Part shown: one piece after another, positions 11,351 to 24,049 of the stretch
Position numbering within the stretch: position 1 is the first letter of the stretch
Layout: every line of letters starts with the position of its first letter
NCBI GenBank assembly: GCA_025175895.1
Contig: CM045990.1
Coordinates: forward strand, 44,884,658-44,948,657
Direction: 5' to 3'
Source of the DNA: Wurfbainia villosa
Taxonomy: Eukaryota; Streptophyta; Magnoliopsida; Zingiberales; Zingiberaceae
DNA length: 64,000 bases
The notes under the pieces: model-generated
Told to the model about the DNA's origin: nothing
The model's input: only the letters and a program-made list of their open reading frames with translations
Database searches by the model: none
Position numbers and translations under genes: made by a program

Positions 11351-13453
11351 TGTTAGGTGGCCGCATCGGAGGCTCATTGGCTCCCATGTCCCCGGATTAA
11401 AATTTTCACTAATGAAAGAATTAATCCGGATGGGATGAGCTTCCTTAGCACAACCTATTCGTCGTCGTGCTAACAACTTGAGTGGTCGCTTGAACAAACT
11501 AGTTGTTCAAGCAACACAACTCTTCTAGTTGGTTAGCCGCGGAAGAGGCGCAGATGGATCGCGCCGGTTTTGTGTTTGTCTTCAGGGTCCATGATTATAC
11601 AATATATATTCATACACACACATGCATAATCAAAACAAATAAGAACATGCTCAGATCTGTACATAAAGTTAAAATAACTTTATACCTCACGATCTTCTAC
11701 CGTATGTCCTATCCTTCTCGTGGGCGACGTGTGGACGAAGATCCTCCACGAGTAGAAGCCTTCTAGATCGCTTTCTTCTCTACCTTGTCTTCTGCGAACA
11801 AAGAGAAGAAATAACAAATACCTTTCCTATCTAGAACCGCCACCAAATTAGGGAAATTGGTGCAAACGCCGGCCAAGGAGTAATGGATGATCTGCCGCCA
11901 ACTTCAAGTGTTGCCACGGCCACTTTGGAGAATAGGGAGGAGGAAGAGAACCGCCACCAATGGGAGGAGAACCGCCGCTAAGGAAGAAGAGAAAAGCCTT
12001 GAGGTTGGGCGCCGCCAAGTATTGATGGTGCAAGTTGGTAGCGCAACAACTAGAAGGAAGAAGATGGTTGCCGCCCACTTTTGCTCCAAACCCTAGCCGC
12101 CCACCTCTCCAAGAGCCAAACCCTAATTCCAAAACCAATTCTTAATTCTATCTTGCCGCCCAACCCTAAGCATCTATTTATAGAATAGGGCTTAAGCCTC
12201 CTTTAATCTCCACCGTCGGATCAAGGGATTTAATCTCCACCGTCGGATCTAGGGTTTTATCCCAACCGTCGAATCTAGGGATTAATCCCAACCATCGGAT
12301 CTAGGATTTCATCCCAACCGTCGGATCTAAGGTTTCATCCCAACCGTCGGATCTAGGGTTTTATCTCAACCGTCGGATCTAGGGATTTAATCTCAATCGT
12401 CGATTCTAGGATTTCATCCTAACCATCGGATCTAGGGATTTAATCCCAACCGTTGGTTCTAGGGTTTCATCCAACCATCGGATCTAGGGATTTAATCTCA
12501 ACCGTTGGTTCTAGGTTTTGTTTTACATTCTTGGATCTAGACTTCACAAGGATTATATTAGGCTACGATAGGGACCATAAGGAGGAGTTGGGTCTTGGCC
12601 ACCCGATGGATCGGAACCACACAAACTTGATCCATCAATGATGTTCCATTCCACTAGAGGATCATCATTGAACTACCTCACCAACCCCCATAAATCAATA
12701 TGGGCTCCATATATTATTTGTACATTAATCTCCCCGTGTTTAAGATATCGAATGTCCGTCAATTAATTGATTTACTGACCATCAATTAATTAACATCTAA
12801 TTCCTCGAGTAGTACCACTCAACCTTATCATCATGTTGACTAAGTCAACCAGCTGGGTTTACATGATGAACTTTATGAGCTCCTCAAGGGGACATCATCA
12901 ACCTAATATATAGGACACGGTTTCCTCCTATAATCAACGGCACACCATGTAAATAATATTATTTCCCAACTTACTGGGCATATTGATTTAATCCATCTAA
13001 ATCTCACTCACTGGTAAATCAAAGAAATAAACACTAAGTACATGTGCCCGTTATTATATTGGGATTAAGAGCATGTACAACATAATATCCGAGGTCCGAT
13101 TCAATCATGTAGTTAGTACTAAATTGAATCACCTCTATGTCGGTCCTGCTCAATACACCTAAGTGTACCAGTGTAACTCTATGTTCAAGACAAAACAATA
13201 CCAAGCTACACTACAACCATGCCAATGGTTTGTCCAAAACCATCTTGGTTGTGAGCCTTTACTTATATTTTATAAGGTCGATAACATGATCTTACATGCA
13301 CACCAAGCACCATGTTATCTACAATGTAAAATATTAGACAATATGCACACATATATAATGAATATATAAAATGCAAACAATGATCATGTGATTTTTATTT
13401 CAAAATGAAATGTTCATACAAAAAGAGCTAGGCTTTCAGTATACATTCCAACA
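11351..13453 (-). repeat. Copia LTR B (shared middle LTR)
   Basis: Runs from TGTTAGG at 11351 to CCAACA at 13453, 2103 bp. It has a PBS on its left and a PPT on its right, so it is used by both units. Compared with LTR A it lacks several GGC or CGG triplets in CCGGCC contexts between 11840 and 12060. Confidence 0.92.
12212..12520. repeat. Minisatellite in copia LTR B, about 12 units
   Basis: Same 26-27-bp unit as at 5150-5431, with one additional unit at the left end. That extra unit is shared with LTR C. Confidence 0.9.
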
Positions 13454-13463
13454 ATCTCCCACT
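13454..13463 (-). other. Polypurine tract of copia unit 2
   Basis: Minus strand AGTGGGAGAT directly before the LTR start TGTTGGAATG. Confidence 0.85.
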
Positions 13464-13479
13464 TATACTAAAAGACTAT

Positions 13480-15420
13480 GCCGTCATCACTCTGCCATAC
13501 ATCGATCCCCATGTCCTCCACATGCCTATCAAAGCGCTTTATTTGGAAGGCGTTAGTGAATGGATCCGGAGTTATCCTCGATACAATCTTGGCGGCAACT
13601 TCTCCTCGCTTTACGATCTCGTATGAGGTGGTACTTGCGCTCTATGTGTTTACTCGCCTTATGGGCTCGTGGTTCCTTGAGTTTACCACTGCACCACTTA
13701 TCACAATAAATTGTGATAGTTACGCCAAACCAGAATCACATCCAAGTCCATCAAGAAGTTCTGAGCCATACTGACTTCCTTGCGCCTCGGAAGGCGCCAC
13801 ATACTCAGCTTCCATGGTAGAGTCCGCCACGCATTTCTGCTTGACACTCCTCCATGCTATGGCTCCACCTCCAAAAGTAAACACAAACCCCGAGGTAGAC
13901 TTACTCTTGTCCCTATCTGATTGAAAATCCGAGTCCGTGTAACCCATAGGGACTAATTGATCTGCCCGGTAAACCAGCATATAATCCATAGTTCTTCTCA
14001 GGTACTTCAATATATGCTTTACCGCAGTCCAATGTCCCTGTCCAGGATTACTCTGATATGTGCTAACCATGCCCACGGCAAAGCAGATATCCGGTCTCGT
14101 ACATAGCATAGCATACATAAGGCTTCCTACTGCCGAAGCATAAGGAACCGCCTTCATGTCCTCTATCTCCTTTGATGTTCTGGGACACATCTCTTTAGAT
14201 AAAGGAACTCCATGCCTAAAAGGTAGAAAACCTTTCTTGGAGTTCTGCATGCTAAAACGAGCAAGGATAGTGTCAATGTATGAAGCTTGAGACAAGCACA
14301 ACATCCTTTTCTTGCGATCCCTTATAACTTTGATCCCAAGGATGTGCCCCACTTCTCCCAAGTCCTTCATATCAAACTGTTTGGACAACCATACCCTTAC
14401 ATCTGATAACACTTTGATATTGTTGCCAACTAACAAAATGTCATCTACGTATAGTACAAGAAACACCACTACGTTTCCGTCACATCTCTTGTATACACAA
14501 GGCTCATCCGGACTTTGAATAAATCCATATAATTGGATTACTTCATCAAAGCGGATGTTCCAAGATCTAAAAGCTTGCTTCAATCCATAAATGGACCGAT
14601 TAAGCTTACATACAAGATGCTCTTTGCCTTTAGCAATGAATCCCTCTGGTTGTCGCATATAGATGTTCTCTTCAAGACTTCCGTTAAGGAAAGCTGTCTT
14701 GACATCCATCTGCCATATCTCATAATCCATATGAGCTGTTATAGATAAGAGAATCCGGATAGACTTAAGCATAGCTACCGGCGAAAAGGTCTCCTCATAA
14801 TCGATACCCTCTTTCTGAGTATACCCTTTCGCAACAAGCCTAGCTTTGAAGGTCTCAACCTTCCCGTCTACTCCTCTCTTTCTCTTGTAGATCCACTTGC
14901 ATCCAATGGTTTTTACACCATCGGGTGGCTCTACTAGCTCTCAGACCTGATTAGAATCCATAGATTCTATCTCTGAATTCATCGCTCTTTGCCAAGATAC
15001 TGCATCTCTATCTTGGATTGCCTCGTCATATGTCCAGGGATCAGGTTCATGTTCACCAGGGACTAAGTCCGAAGACTCTCCCAAAAACATGAATCTGTCG
15101 GGTTGTCTAACAACCCTCCCACTACGACGAGGTGCCTCCTGTGTATGCTCTGTGACACGCGGTGCAGTGACTTATGGTGTCTCCTCTTGTACCGGTGGTA
15201 CTGAAGTCGGGACTTCCCCTGTCATCTCCTCAAGAACAATCCTACTCGTGGGCTTGTGGTTCATCACATAGTCTTCCTCTAGAAATCTGGCATTCGTACT
15301 CACGATCACCTTCTGATCTCTAGGACTATAGAATAAACCACCCTTCGTTCCCTTAGGGTAGCCAACAAACAAGCGCACTTCTGTACGAGATTCCAACTTA
15401 CCAGCATCTCCCTTCAGCAC
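13480..15420 (-). pseudogene. Copia reverse transcriptase-RNase H, unit 2
   Basis: 14772-13720 is a single 350-codon frame. It holds [35 protein letters not shown], the RNase H segment with [26 protein letters not shown], and [11 protein letters not shown]. It starts within RT; the upstream RT and linker are readable in 15420-14773, where a TGA at about 14940 and a TAA near 15172 interrupt it. The terminal RNase H portion (13720-13480) is damaged by many short deletions relative to 6402-6620. Its RNase H catalytic Asp and Glu positions look intact, unlike unit 1. Confidence 0.85.
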
Positions 15421-15474
15421 ATGTGCTGGACTACCCCAAATCTGAATATGTCTTAGACTAGGCTTTTGCCCAGT

Positions 15475-16561
15475 TCACAACTCTGTGGGAGTAGAGGGTA
15501 CTGACTTAGATGGAACCAAGTTCAGAATGTGTGCTGCTATTTCCAGAGCAAACCCCCAGAACGAATCAGGTAACTCAGAATAACTCATCATAGATCTGAC
15601 CATCTCCATAAGAGTCCTGTTCCTTCGCTCCGCCACACCATTCTGCTGGGGTGTGCCAGGTGCAGACAATTGGGATTGAATCCCAGCCTCTGATAAGTAA
15701 CTCCTAAACTCTCCCAAGAGGTACTCGCCACCACGATCAGATCGTAATGTCTTGATACTTTTACCTTGACGGTTCTCCACATCAGCCTTGAATTCTTTGA
15801 ACTTGTCAAAGCATTGGACTTCTGCGCATCAAGTAAATGTATCCATACCTTGAATAATCGTCTATAAAAGAGACGAAGTATTCAAAGCTACCTCTTGCCT
15901 GGATAGACATAGGACCACACAAATCAGAATGAACCAATTCTAACACATCTTTGGCTCTATACCCCTTGGCCTTAAAAGGCCTCTTGGTCATTTTACCTTC
16001 CAAGCAAGATTCGCAGGTTGGGAGATCCTCCACCACTAATGAACCCAAAGGTCCATCAGCTATCAACCTTTGAATTCTACTTAGGTTAATATGACCAAGC
16101 CTTAGATGCCAAAGATATGTTTGGTTCATTTGCGAAGGTTCTTTTCTCTTATTAGATTTAGAAGATGAGTTATTTACTTCTATTTGCATCGTGGGAGTTT
16201 TTGGTTCAATAGTATATAAATTGCCAACCAATGTACCAGAACAGATAATCTCCCTATTCCTTTTTATAACCACCTTGTCATTAAAAGAAACAGAATATCC
16301 ATCCAAAAACAATTTAGAAACTGAAATTAAATTCTTTCTAAAAGTAGGTACATAAAGACAATTTCTCAAAACCAAAAATTTATTCCTATCAAAAGATAAA
16401 TAAACGTCTCCCACTGCAATAGCTGCCACCTTTGAAGCATTGCCCATGAAGACGGTAATCTCTCCCTCAGCTAGTCGTCGGGTTTCCTGGAACCCCTGCA
16501 AAGTATTGCAGACATGATCAGTGGCTCCTGTATCTACACACCAGGCACTGGTAGATAACAC
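15475..16561 (-). pseudogene. Copia protease-integrase, unit 2
   Basis: 16561-15806 encodes the protease motif CVDTGATDH, the pre-integrase domain with an intact CESCLEGK (unit 1 has CESF here) and the first half of integrase (SDLCGPM, FIDDYSRYG). A frameshift at about 15810-15817, where CAGACTTACGGC became GGACTTCTGC, separates it from 15780-15475, which holds RSDRGGEY and NGVAERRNRTLM. The D-D-E residues are all readable. Integrase would insert the cDNA; here it is broken. Confidence 0.85.
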
Positions 16562-16599
16562 CGCTAAACATGTTTCAACAACTAAACAAGAAGATATAC

Positions 16600-17353
16600 A
16601 TTTGTTCTTTCGGTGAGAGATCGCCTTCCAATGTCGGTCCCGCTAAGTGAAGCACTTGCCTTCGCTTCTTCACTCGCCCGAGGTCCCACCGCCACTTTCT
16701 TCGCCTCCACCTTGCTTCTTCTTCTTCTTACCTTCGCTTAGAGGAAGAAACCTTCGAGTTTACCATGGCTTGAGCACTTTGACGAAAGCCCTCTCGCCCG
16801 AGTTCTCACGTAAGCTCCGCCAACGAATACAACCTCTTGTTCATGTTGTAGTTGAGGCGAATCGCTCAAAACTCCTAGGCAGTAGATCGGAGAATGATAT
16901 CGACTGGTTTCCCATCGATCTCACCCGAGGACTTCCATCTCATTAAGATGAGCCATCATCTTGAGAACATGATCCCTAACTGTGTTCCTCGATCATGGAG
17001 GTCGCCATCAAGTTTCATTGCCTCAGCTTAGCCCTACTCGATGTCCGAAAAGTTCCTTGAGATTGAACATCATGTCATAAGCCGGCTATGGCTCGATGTC
17101 GATGCCGGCAAAGACATTTGACATAGATGCCAAAATGTAACACCGCCCATCTCATCCGCCTTTAACCCATTTCTTATAACGTTCTTCTCCTTTTCATCGT
17201 AGTCATCGAGGGTTAGGAGGACAGACTCTCGAAGAGTACAAATTTGTACTCCTCCGCAGCTTAAGACAATATCCGGTTTCTTTTCCAATCAATGTAGTTT
17301 GGACCCAAGAAGTTTGTTTTCTTTAAAATCACAGCAAGTGGGTTGAAAGCCAT
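16600..17353 (-). pseudogene. Copia gag, unit 2, heavily damaged by small indels
   Basis: This aligns with gag of unit 1 (9480-10290). It differs by dozens of 1-4-base losses or changes, mostly where unit 1 has CTG, CAG or CCGG-like contexts: CTGATG reads CGATG, and CCTGCCTG reads CGCCCG. No gag frame survives beyond about 70 codons. The next segment, 16561-15475, is only lightly affected, so the damage is a block rather than a general property of the element. Confidence 0.8.
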
Positions 17354-18385
17354 TTGAAAATCCTAAAAATCACAATGATCAAAATATTAGATTTCAAATA
17401 TTATTGATTCCTCAAAACAATAAAATCAAATCAACCAACACTCAAAACACCGAGAATATCGCATGCCACGATAGTGTGGACGTATACGAATTCTACATTT
17501 GTAAGAGGAGGTTTTACCCATTAATTTTATTATCTTGTCAACCTTACTTTTGACAAATAAAATTAATAGTTGGTTCCTCTTTGGCCCTACAAATAAAAGC
17601 AAAGGACTGATGGGGAGGATACCTTTATTTGTATCTAAGTATGCACCATTACACGATACTAAGGGAATTATTTCGGACTATGTGCCTTACCGATGGGGAA
17701 GTACACACGCTCCTAAATAATTTCCTATAACCATTATTTGACCTAGTGATCCGCAAACAAACCCATCCGATGGGGAGGAAGGCACTCAGAGCCAACGCAC
17801 AAGTTTGTTGCATCACACGTCAAATTGTAATGGAGGCCGCGGGAATTAATTAAAATATCCCTCTCCCACTTAGTAATTTGCAATCATGAAATTTTAAACA
17901 TTCACAACATGCATATAAAACAAATAAACAATAAATATGGAAAATATAAAATTTTTCCAACTATTATGGCATTGTCCTCCAATATGCATCCCGTCGTGTC
18001 GCCACCTCGTCCGCCTCCACCTTTCCCGCAAGCAAGTCACCAAAGATATCCGAGCCGAGATAAATCATTTTATTTACATCCATCGATCCTATACTCCACG
18101 AAGGAGTGTACAAATAATCTAGATCAAAAGTAAACTAAAATGATCGGCTAAACAATGCCGTATTTAATTACAAAAATTAAATACTAATCTAGCCTCACAA
18201 CCCCGAGGATTCAAATAATAAATTTTTACACACATCCATTCACATACACACATGGCCATAATAGTCGGATCTTATGCCTCGCAACCAAAGAGTTAAACTA
18301 CGACATCCTACTATTATCCGCACATATAATATATGAAAAATGCATAAAATTAATCAATCCAAAACACACAAAATCCGAAACCGTG
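17354..18385 (-). other. Untranslated leader of copia unit 2
   Basis: Counterpart of 10291-11336 and collinear with it. No conserved coding frame is present. The plus-strand ORFs at 17535-17720 and 17909-18133 are not conserved as genes. Confidence 0.7.
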
Positions 18386-18396
18386 GCTCGATACCA
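18386..18396 (-). other. Primer-binding site of copia unit 2, one base short
   Basis: Minus strand TGGTATCGAGC instead of TGGTATCAGAGC, losing one base in what is a CTG on the plus strand. A working element needs this site intact, so the loss is either post-insertional or a consensus error. Confidence 0.8.
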
Positions 18397-18398
18397 AT

Positions 18399-19854
18399 TG
18401 TTAGGTGGCGCATCGAGGCTCATTGGCTCATGTCCCCTGATTAAAATTTTCACTAATGAAAGAATTAATCCGATGGGATGAGCTTCCTTAGCATAACCTA
18501 TTCGCCGTCGCGTGCTAACAACTTGAGTGGTCGCCGAACAAACTAGTTGTTCAAGCAACACAACTCTTCTAGCTTGGTTAGCCGTAAGAGACGACTGATG
18601 GATCGCTTTTTTGTGTTTGTCTTCGGGGTCCATTATTATACAATATATATTCATACACACACATGCATAATCAAAACAAATAAGAACATGCTCAGATCTG
18701 TACATAAAGTTAAAATAACTTTATACCTCAAGATCTTCTACCGTATGTCCTATCCTTCTCGTGGATGACGGTGGACGAAGTTCCTCCACGAGTAGAAGCC
18801 TTCTAGATCGCTTCTTCTCTACCTTGTCCACAAGTAACAAAGAGAAGAACTCACAAATACCTTTCCTATCTAGAACCGCCACCAAATTAGGGAATTTGGT
18901 GCAACCACCGCCAAGGAGTAATGGATGATGCGCCGCCAACTTCATGTTGTTGCACGCCACTTTGGAGAATAGGAGGAGGAAGAGAACTGCCACCAATGGG
19001 AGGAGAACCGCGGCTAAGGAAGAAGAGAAAAGCCTTGAGGTTGGGCGCCGCCAAGTATTGATGGTGCAAGTGGGCGTGAACAACTAGAAGGAAGAAGATG
19101 GTTGACGCCCACTTTTGCTCCAAACCCTAGCCGCCCACCTCTCCAAGAGCCAAACCCTAATTCCAAAACCAATTCTTAATTCTATCTTGCCGCCCAACCC
19201 TAAGCATCTATTTATAGAATAGGGCTTAAGCCTCCTTTAATCTCCACCGTCGGATCTAGGGATTTAATCTCCACCGTCGGATCTAGGGTTTTATCCCAAC
19301 CGTCGGATCTAGGAATTAATCCCAACCATCGGATCTAGGATTTCATCCCAACCGTCGGATCTAAGGTTTCATCCCAACCGTCGGATCTAGGGTTTTATCC
19401 CAACCGTTGAATCTAGGGATTTAATCTCAACCGTCGATTCTAGGATTTCATCCTAACCATCGGATCTAGGGATTTAATCCCAACCGTTGGTTCTAGGGTT
19501 TCATCTAACCATCGGATCTAGGGATTTAATCTCAACCGTTGGTTCTAGGTTTTGTTTTACATTCTTGGATCTAGACTTCACAAGGATTATATTAGGCTAC
19601 GATAGGGACCATAAGGAGGAGTTGGGTCTTGGCCACCCGATGGATCAGAACCACACAAACTTGATCCTTCAATGATGTTCCATTCCACTAGGGGATCATC
19701 ATTGAACTACCTCACCAACCCCCATAAATCAATATGGGCTCCATATATTATTTGTACATTAATCTCCCCGTGTTTAAGATATCGAATGTCCGTCAATTAA
19801 TTGATTTACTGACCATCAATTAATTAACATCTAATTCCTCGAGTAGTACCACTC
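18399..19854 (-). repeat. Copia LTR C, truncated
   Basis: Begins TGTTAGGTGG and follows LTRs A and B up to the sequence GTAGTACCACTC at 19854. A different LTR-like sequence starts there. The remaining roughly 650 bases of this LTR are absent from the window. Confidence 0.88.
19246..19555. repeat. Minisatellite in copia LTR C, about 12 units
   Basis: Same unit and same copy number as in LTR B. Confidence 0.9.
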
Positions 19855-21614
19855 TGTTGGGTTTCCGGCACCGCGGCTTGTGTGTGTTCGATCACGTTTC
19901 GTAAACATGAACACAGCGGAAGTAATAAAAATAATAAATCTACATTTATTACAACACACACAACGCACGCATGCATATTACAACAAGTGTAGACATAACC
20001 GTAAATTTAAATTTGCAATAAAAGGAAATTTATCTACGTTATACCTTTCGTATGACGTGTAGCGGGAACGGCATCAACCGGAACGATCCTCGCTAGAATC
20101 GTCTCTATCCGTATCCACGCCGAGTTCCTCGGGATGACTTTGCTAAGCCACGAGCTTCGTCTTCGTACGGGTTACTAGCCTCGTGTTGAAGACGACGTGA
20201 TCGAGAGATGATCACGATCCGAATCCAAATTCGGATCCTAATACGAGTTCTCAAAACTCGCTTCTCCGGAGAGATATTCGTCAACCAATTGACGAATCCT
20301 TCGTCCTCCACCTCAGAGGATTACCGGAGATCGAATCCCCGGTAAGTTAGCCGCTGTCGGAGCTCTAACCGTCGTCCAAACGACGCTCCGACGAGAGGAG
20401 AACAAGCTGTCCAGAAAACTGGACAGCTTTGGTGGAGGTGATAGGCGCCGGCCAACCAAGGGAGATAGAGCTCACCTTGATGCCAAACTTGAAGGAGATC
20501 ACCGGAGCACTAACCGGCAGCAGCTCGACGCCGGCGAGGGGGAAGGAAGCAGCCTTCTGGATGCCGGTTGGAGCCTCAAGGTGGGCGGCGGCAAGGAGGA
20601 GGAGAGTTAGCTCCGAATTTCTCCAAGGAGAGGTGGGCAGCAACTTAGGGTTGTGGATTAGGGCTTAATTATCCCTTAAGCCCTCTTTTATAGAGAACTA
20701 ATTCTCTTAATGGTTATTGGATCATAACCATTAGGCCCGTTAACCCGCTCCATTAAGATAAGTTAAAATAAACCAAACCATGATGGTTTATTTTAAGTTA
20801 AAACAAACCGAACCAACTTTTGGTTCATTCGTTTAAAATAAACCAAACCCTTTGGTTTATTCTCCTCCATTGGATTAGAACCAAACCATTTTGGTCCATC
20901 CATTATGTCTTCATAAGACTCGGCCCATCCACGCTTCCATTGCCATCAAACGATTTCATGCTCGCTTTATGTTTGGTCCAACCAAACCTAGTTTCTCGAT
21001 GCCGAGAATCCCATTCTCAAGCTCGCTTTTAAATCCTTTGGATTACGCTCATCAGACGTGTGACCAAATAGGTTCCTGGTTTATGTTGGTCGTTTATAAT
21101 TAACCATTAATTATAGAACGATCATGAGTGGCACCTAGTAGTACATCATGATCCCCAATTAACCGAAAAATCAACGGTTGATCCGTAACTATTTCTCAAA
21201 ACCCTTCAAGACTCGAATGATTCGTGCCCCATTCCCTTCACTCATCTTATACCCACTTGGTTCAGGACATGGTCTATAGTGTCAGTCCCCACTAGGCTGA
21301 CTACGTCACACCTAGCCCAAGCATCATTTCCTCGTCCTACGGATTCTAGTTACTGCACATGTATCGAAGAGTACCTTACTCTAAACATGTAATGCTTTGG
21401 CCAAAGACTTTAGTAACAATCCGACGAGAGGCCATGGGTATACATCTCCTCGCAAGGAGTGGTGAATCCTTTATAGGCTATTCAAACACCTTCGATCACT
21501 TCGACTTATACCCAATCATCCCGGGTCCACATCTCCTTAGAGATGTTTGCTTAAGATGTCAAAACATAAGTCTTTATGATCAAGATGACTTGAATACCGC
21601 AAGTCAAAGGAACA
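19855..21614. repeat. Unrelated LTR-like sequence (probable solo or orphan LTR)
   Basis: About 1.76 kb bounded by TGTTGGG and GGAACA, so it has TG...CA ends. It contains gene-leader-like GC-rich sequence at 20420-20640 and no polyprotein motifs. The flanks are CACTC on the left and TCGCC on the right, so no TSD is present. The left flank is copia LTR C and the right flank is the chromovirus LTR, 88 bases downstream of where the copia array entered. It is probably what remains of another element after deletion. Orientation could not be settled. Confidence 0.55.
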
Positions 21615-23823
21615 TCGCCCTTTTTGCTGCTGACGATCTCCTTTTTGCCGGACTCCTCTACCCTAGACGACGATTGCCGAGCCTCCTTTTCCCCATTATG
21701 CCTGCAGCCACCGGACCGCCGCTTACTCCTTTGCCGTGAGGTGCCGTGAGGTTAGGAAGAGCGTATAAATTCGTTTCTCCGGTGAACTAAGCGGCTGGGA
21801 GGTTGCAACCGCAGGTATATCGTGGGTTATCTACTGTTGGTATGTTGGTTAATTTGGTTTGGGTAGATGGTGGTTGTGGGAGGATGTGGTCGGCTGCGAA
21901 ACAGAGATTTAGTCTCCGATAAAGGCTGCGAACAGTTGGAGGTGGGTATAGAAGGTGTTTCGGGACGTTCATAGGGTGTAAAAGGTTGTGGACCGGATTT
22001 GTGGTCGACTTGGGCTGATTTTGGTATTATACAGTTGATCGTATTGTATTCGGAGGATTAGGAATTAATTGGGTAAATTTGTTGGTACAATTAATGGATA
22101 AATTAAAAGCCATTAAATTTTATTTATTTGACTTAGGTTGTTAAAATGCGGGTTAAACCAGGTTTAATTGATTAATTAGCTTATCATTAATTAATCAAAA
22201 TTTTTATCAATTGATTTAGTGGGCTAATTTAATTGTATGGATATTTGTAGTAGGAAAAAGATTAATAAGAGGGTTGAAAAATTAGTGGAATTGGAAATAA
22301 TTTGGGTTAGTTAGTTTATGTAAGAAATCGATTAAGTATTCGATTTGTCGTTGAATTGTATTTTGTGCTTAACTATAGTTATGCTATATACAGTTTGATC
22401 AGGCAGTCCCCAAATGCGTGACGATTTGGTTCTTTTTGTGGATATATATATTCAGGCGGGTATTTTGACTTATCTTTTAGATAGTCATTGTTGATATGCT
22501 AGTTAGGATAGCTTACAATAATTTTTCATGTTTATATGTCTGGTATGATTTTGGTGCCTACTTGATACATGCATGTGATAGGATATGATTATATTTCCCT
22601 GTTTGATTTGGATCATAGTACATGGATTAGGGATATGTATATATTGATTGTACATATTATTCGGATAGGTGTTTTGAGTGGATTTACATGCTTTAGTATC
22701 ATGCACCATTTTCGCATGATTGCATGCTAGCTGGACGGGGTTCCATTATTGTTGAGCCCACAGCTAGTTACATGGCCTGCACACACTTCCACTCATGGGT
22801 TAGTGGTACATCAGGAGGGTGTGCTGATTGATCTGTCGACTCATTTGGTCCGCCATGGTAGCGATGGCGCAGAAGTGGCAGGATCCCTCCTCTCGACATC
22901 GGGAGATGAGAGCTTAGCTCCCACTGCTTGGGGCGGGAGGATAGGTGTACTCGACAAAGATCCCGCCTCACTCTGGCCACTCAGAGCAAAGTGATGGCAG
23001 AGTGCACAGTTGTCATAGCCCTACCCACTCGGCTTCACCATCGCGTGTGAGGCGGCTGACTGGCATCAGGGGTGACCATGTCATTTGCACGACATGCACT
23101 TTGCATAGATTGCATTTGTACTATGTTTGCTGCATTATTTTATTGATGCCTTGGATGTGCATATGATTGTCATGCATACAGGATACATGTTTATATATGG
23201 TGATGACTTTATCTCTTATAGTAGGGCACATGCTCCTATATCAGGGTAGGAGATTCAGGTGAGTACAGTTCTTTTTGCATTTATTTCTTGCTTACCCTAT
23301 ATGTGAGACTATACTGACATGATTTTTATTGTTAGCTATAACTTACTTGCATATCGACTATACCCGCTGAGTTCTTTGAACTTACCCCGTTGATTTATAT
23401 CTATTTCAGGATGAAGCTGTAAGGAGAGTGCAGCTACCGGACCCCACTCGTCGTAAATTTTTGATTCGGATATTTGTTTTTATGGTATTTGGATTTTGAT
23501 TAGAGGACATGTATAGGATTGGAGATTGATGTTTATATTCGTGGATTTTTGGTGTCCTTATGGACCTTATTTGGATTTTGGTTTGATTGGATTTTATTGA
23601 GTATTCCTGCTTAGATGGCAGAAGGGGTAAGTCTATTTATTTTAGATTGTTTATCATTAAAGTTGGTTGATGGCCTGAGGCCAAATTATATAACTGCGTG
23701 TGTGTTTGGATTCCGATCGTGTTGACCGATGTATAGTGGCCGTGTAGGCCTTGTATGTAAATTGGGATTGTCACACATGACAGGAGATGCCGGATTTTAA
23801 AGCGGGTCTCCTTCAAGGCCACA
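21615..23823 (+). repeat. Chromovirus 5' LTR, second part
   Basis: Collinear with 38061-40297 of the 3' LTR and ending in ACA at 23823, eight bases before the PBS. The piece corresponding to 37973-38060 of the 3' LTR (88 bases) is missing between this and the first part. The block 22780-22990 differs from its partner (39215-39440) by many small changes. The ORFs at 22749-23166 and elsewhere are not conserved between the LTRs. Confidence 0.88.
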
Positions 23824-23830
23824 ATTTATT

Positions 23831-23842
23831 TTGTATCAGAGC
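23831..23842 (+). other. Chromovirus primer-binding site
   Basis: TTGTATCAGAGC, one mismatch from TGGTATCAGAGC of initiator tRNA-Met, just inside the 5' LTR. Confidence 0.8.
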
Positions 23843-24049
23843 GCCTAGGTTTACGAGTTCCTAGGGGTTTTTGGATTTTTTTTTTCGGAGGCCGCCATGT
23901 ATTGGAAGGTTTTGTGAGGTAATTTGGAAATTTTGGATTTGGTATAGATTTCCGATGATTTTTATGTTTCGGAAATTCGAGGATTTTTGACGAGATCAAT
24001 ATGGGGTTTTGGCGGCTACAGGACCTCTCCTGATGGTGAAATAGGTATG

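Larger units (their letters stand above)
4279..19854 (-). mobile_element. Tandem copia array: LTR-internal-LTR-internal-LTR
   Basis: Three copies of one LTR (4279-6368, 11351-13453, 18399-19854) alternate with two internal regions, all on the minus strand. A tRNA-Met PBS sits at the left edge of the second and third LTR, and a PPT at the right edge of the first and second. The middle LTR therefore serves as the 5' LTR of the left unit and the 3' LTR of the right unit. This arrangement is the expected product of unequal recombination between LTRs of one family rather than two separate insertions. The third LTR is cut off at 19854. Confidence 0.88.

Noticed and set aside
19855..21614. Complete solo LTR with target-site duplication
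   Set aside because: The flanking 5-mers differ and belong to two different elements.
22749..23166. ORFs in the chromovirus LTR (also 39170-39630)
   Set aside because: The two LTR copies do not keep the frame, and the sequence is LTR, not coding.
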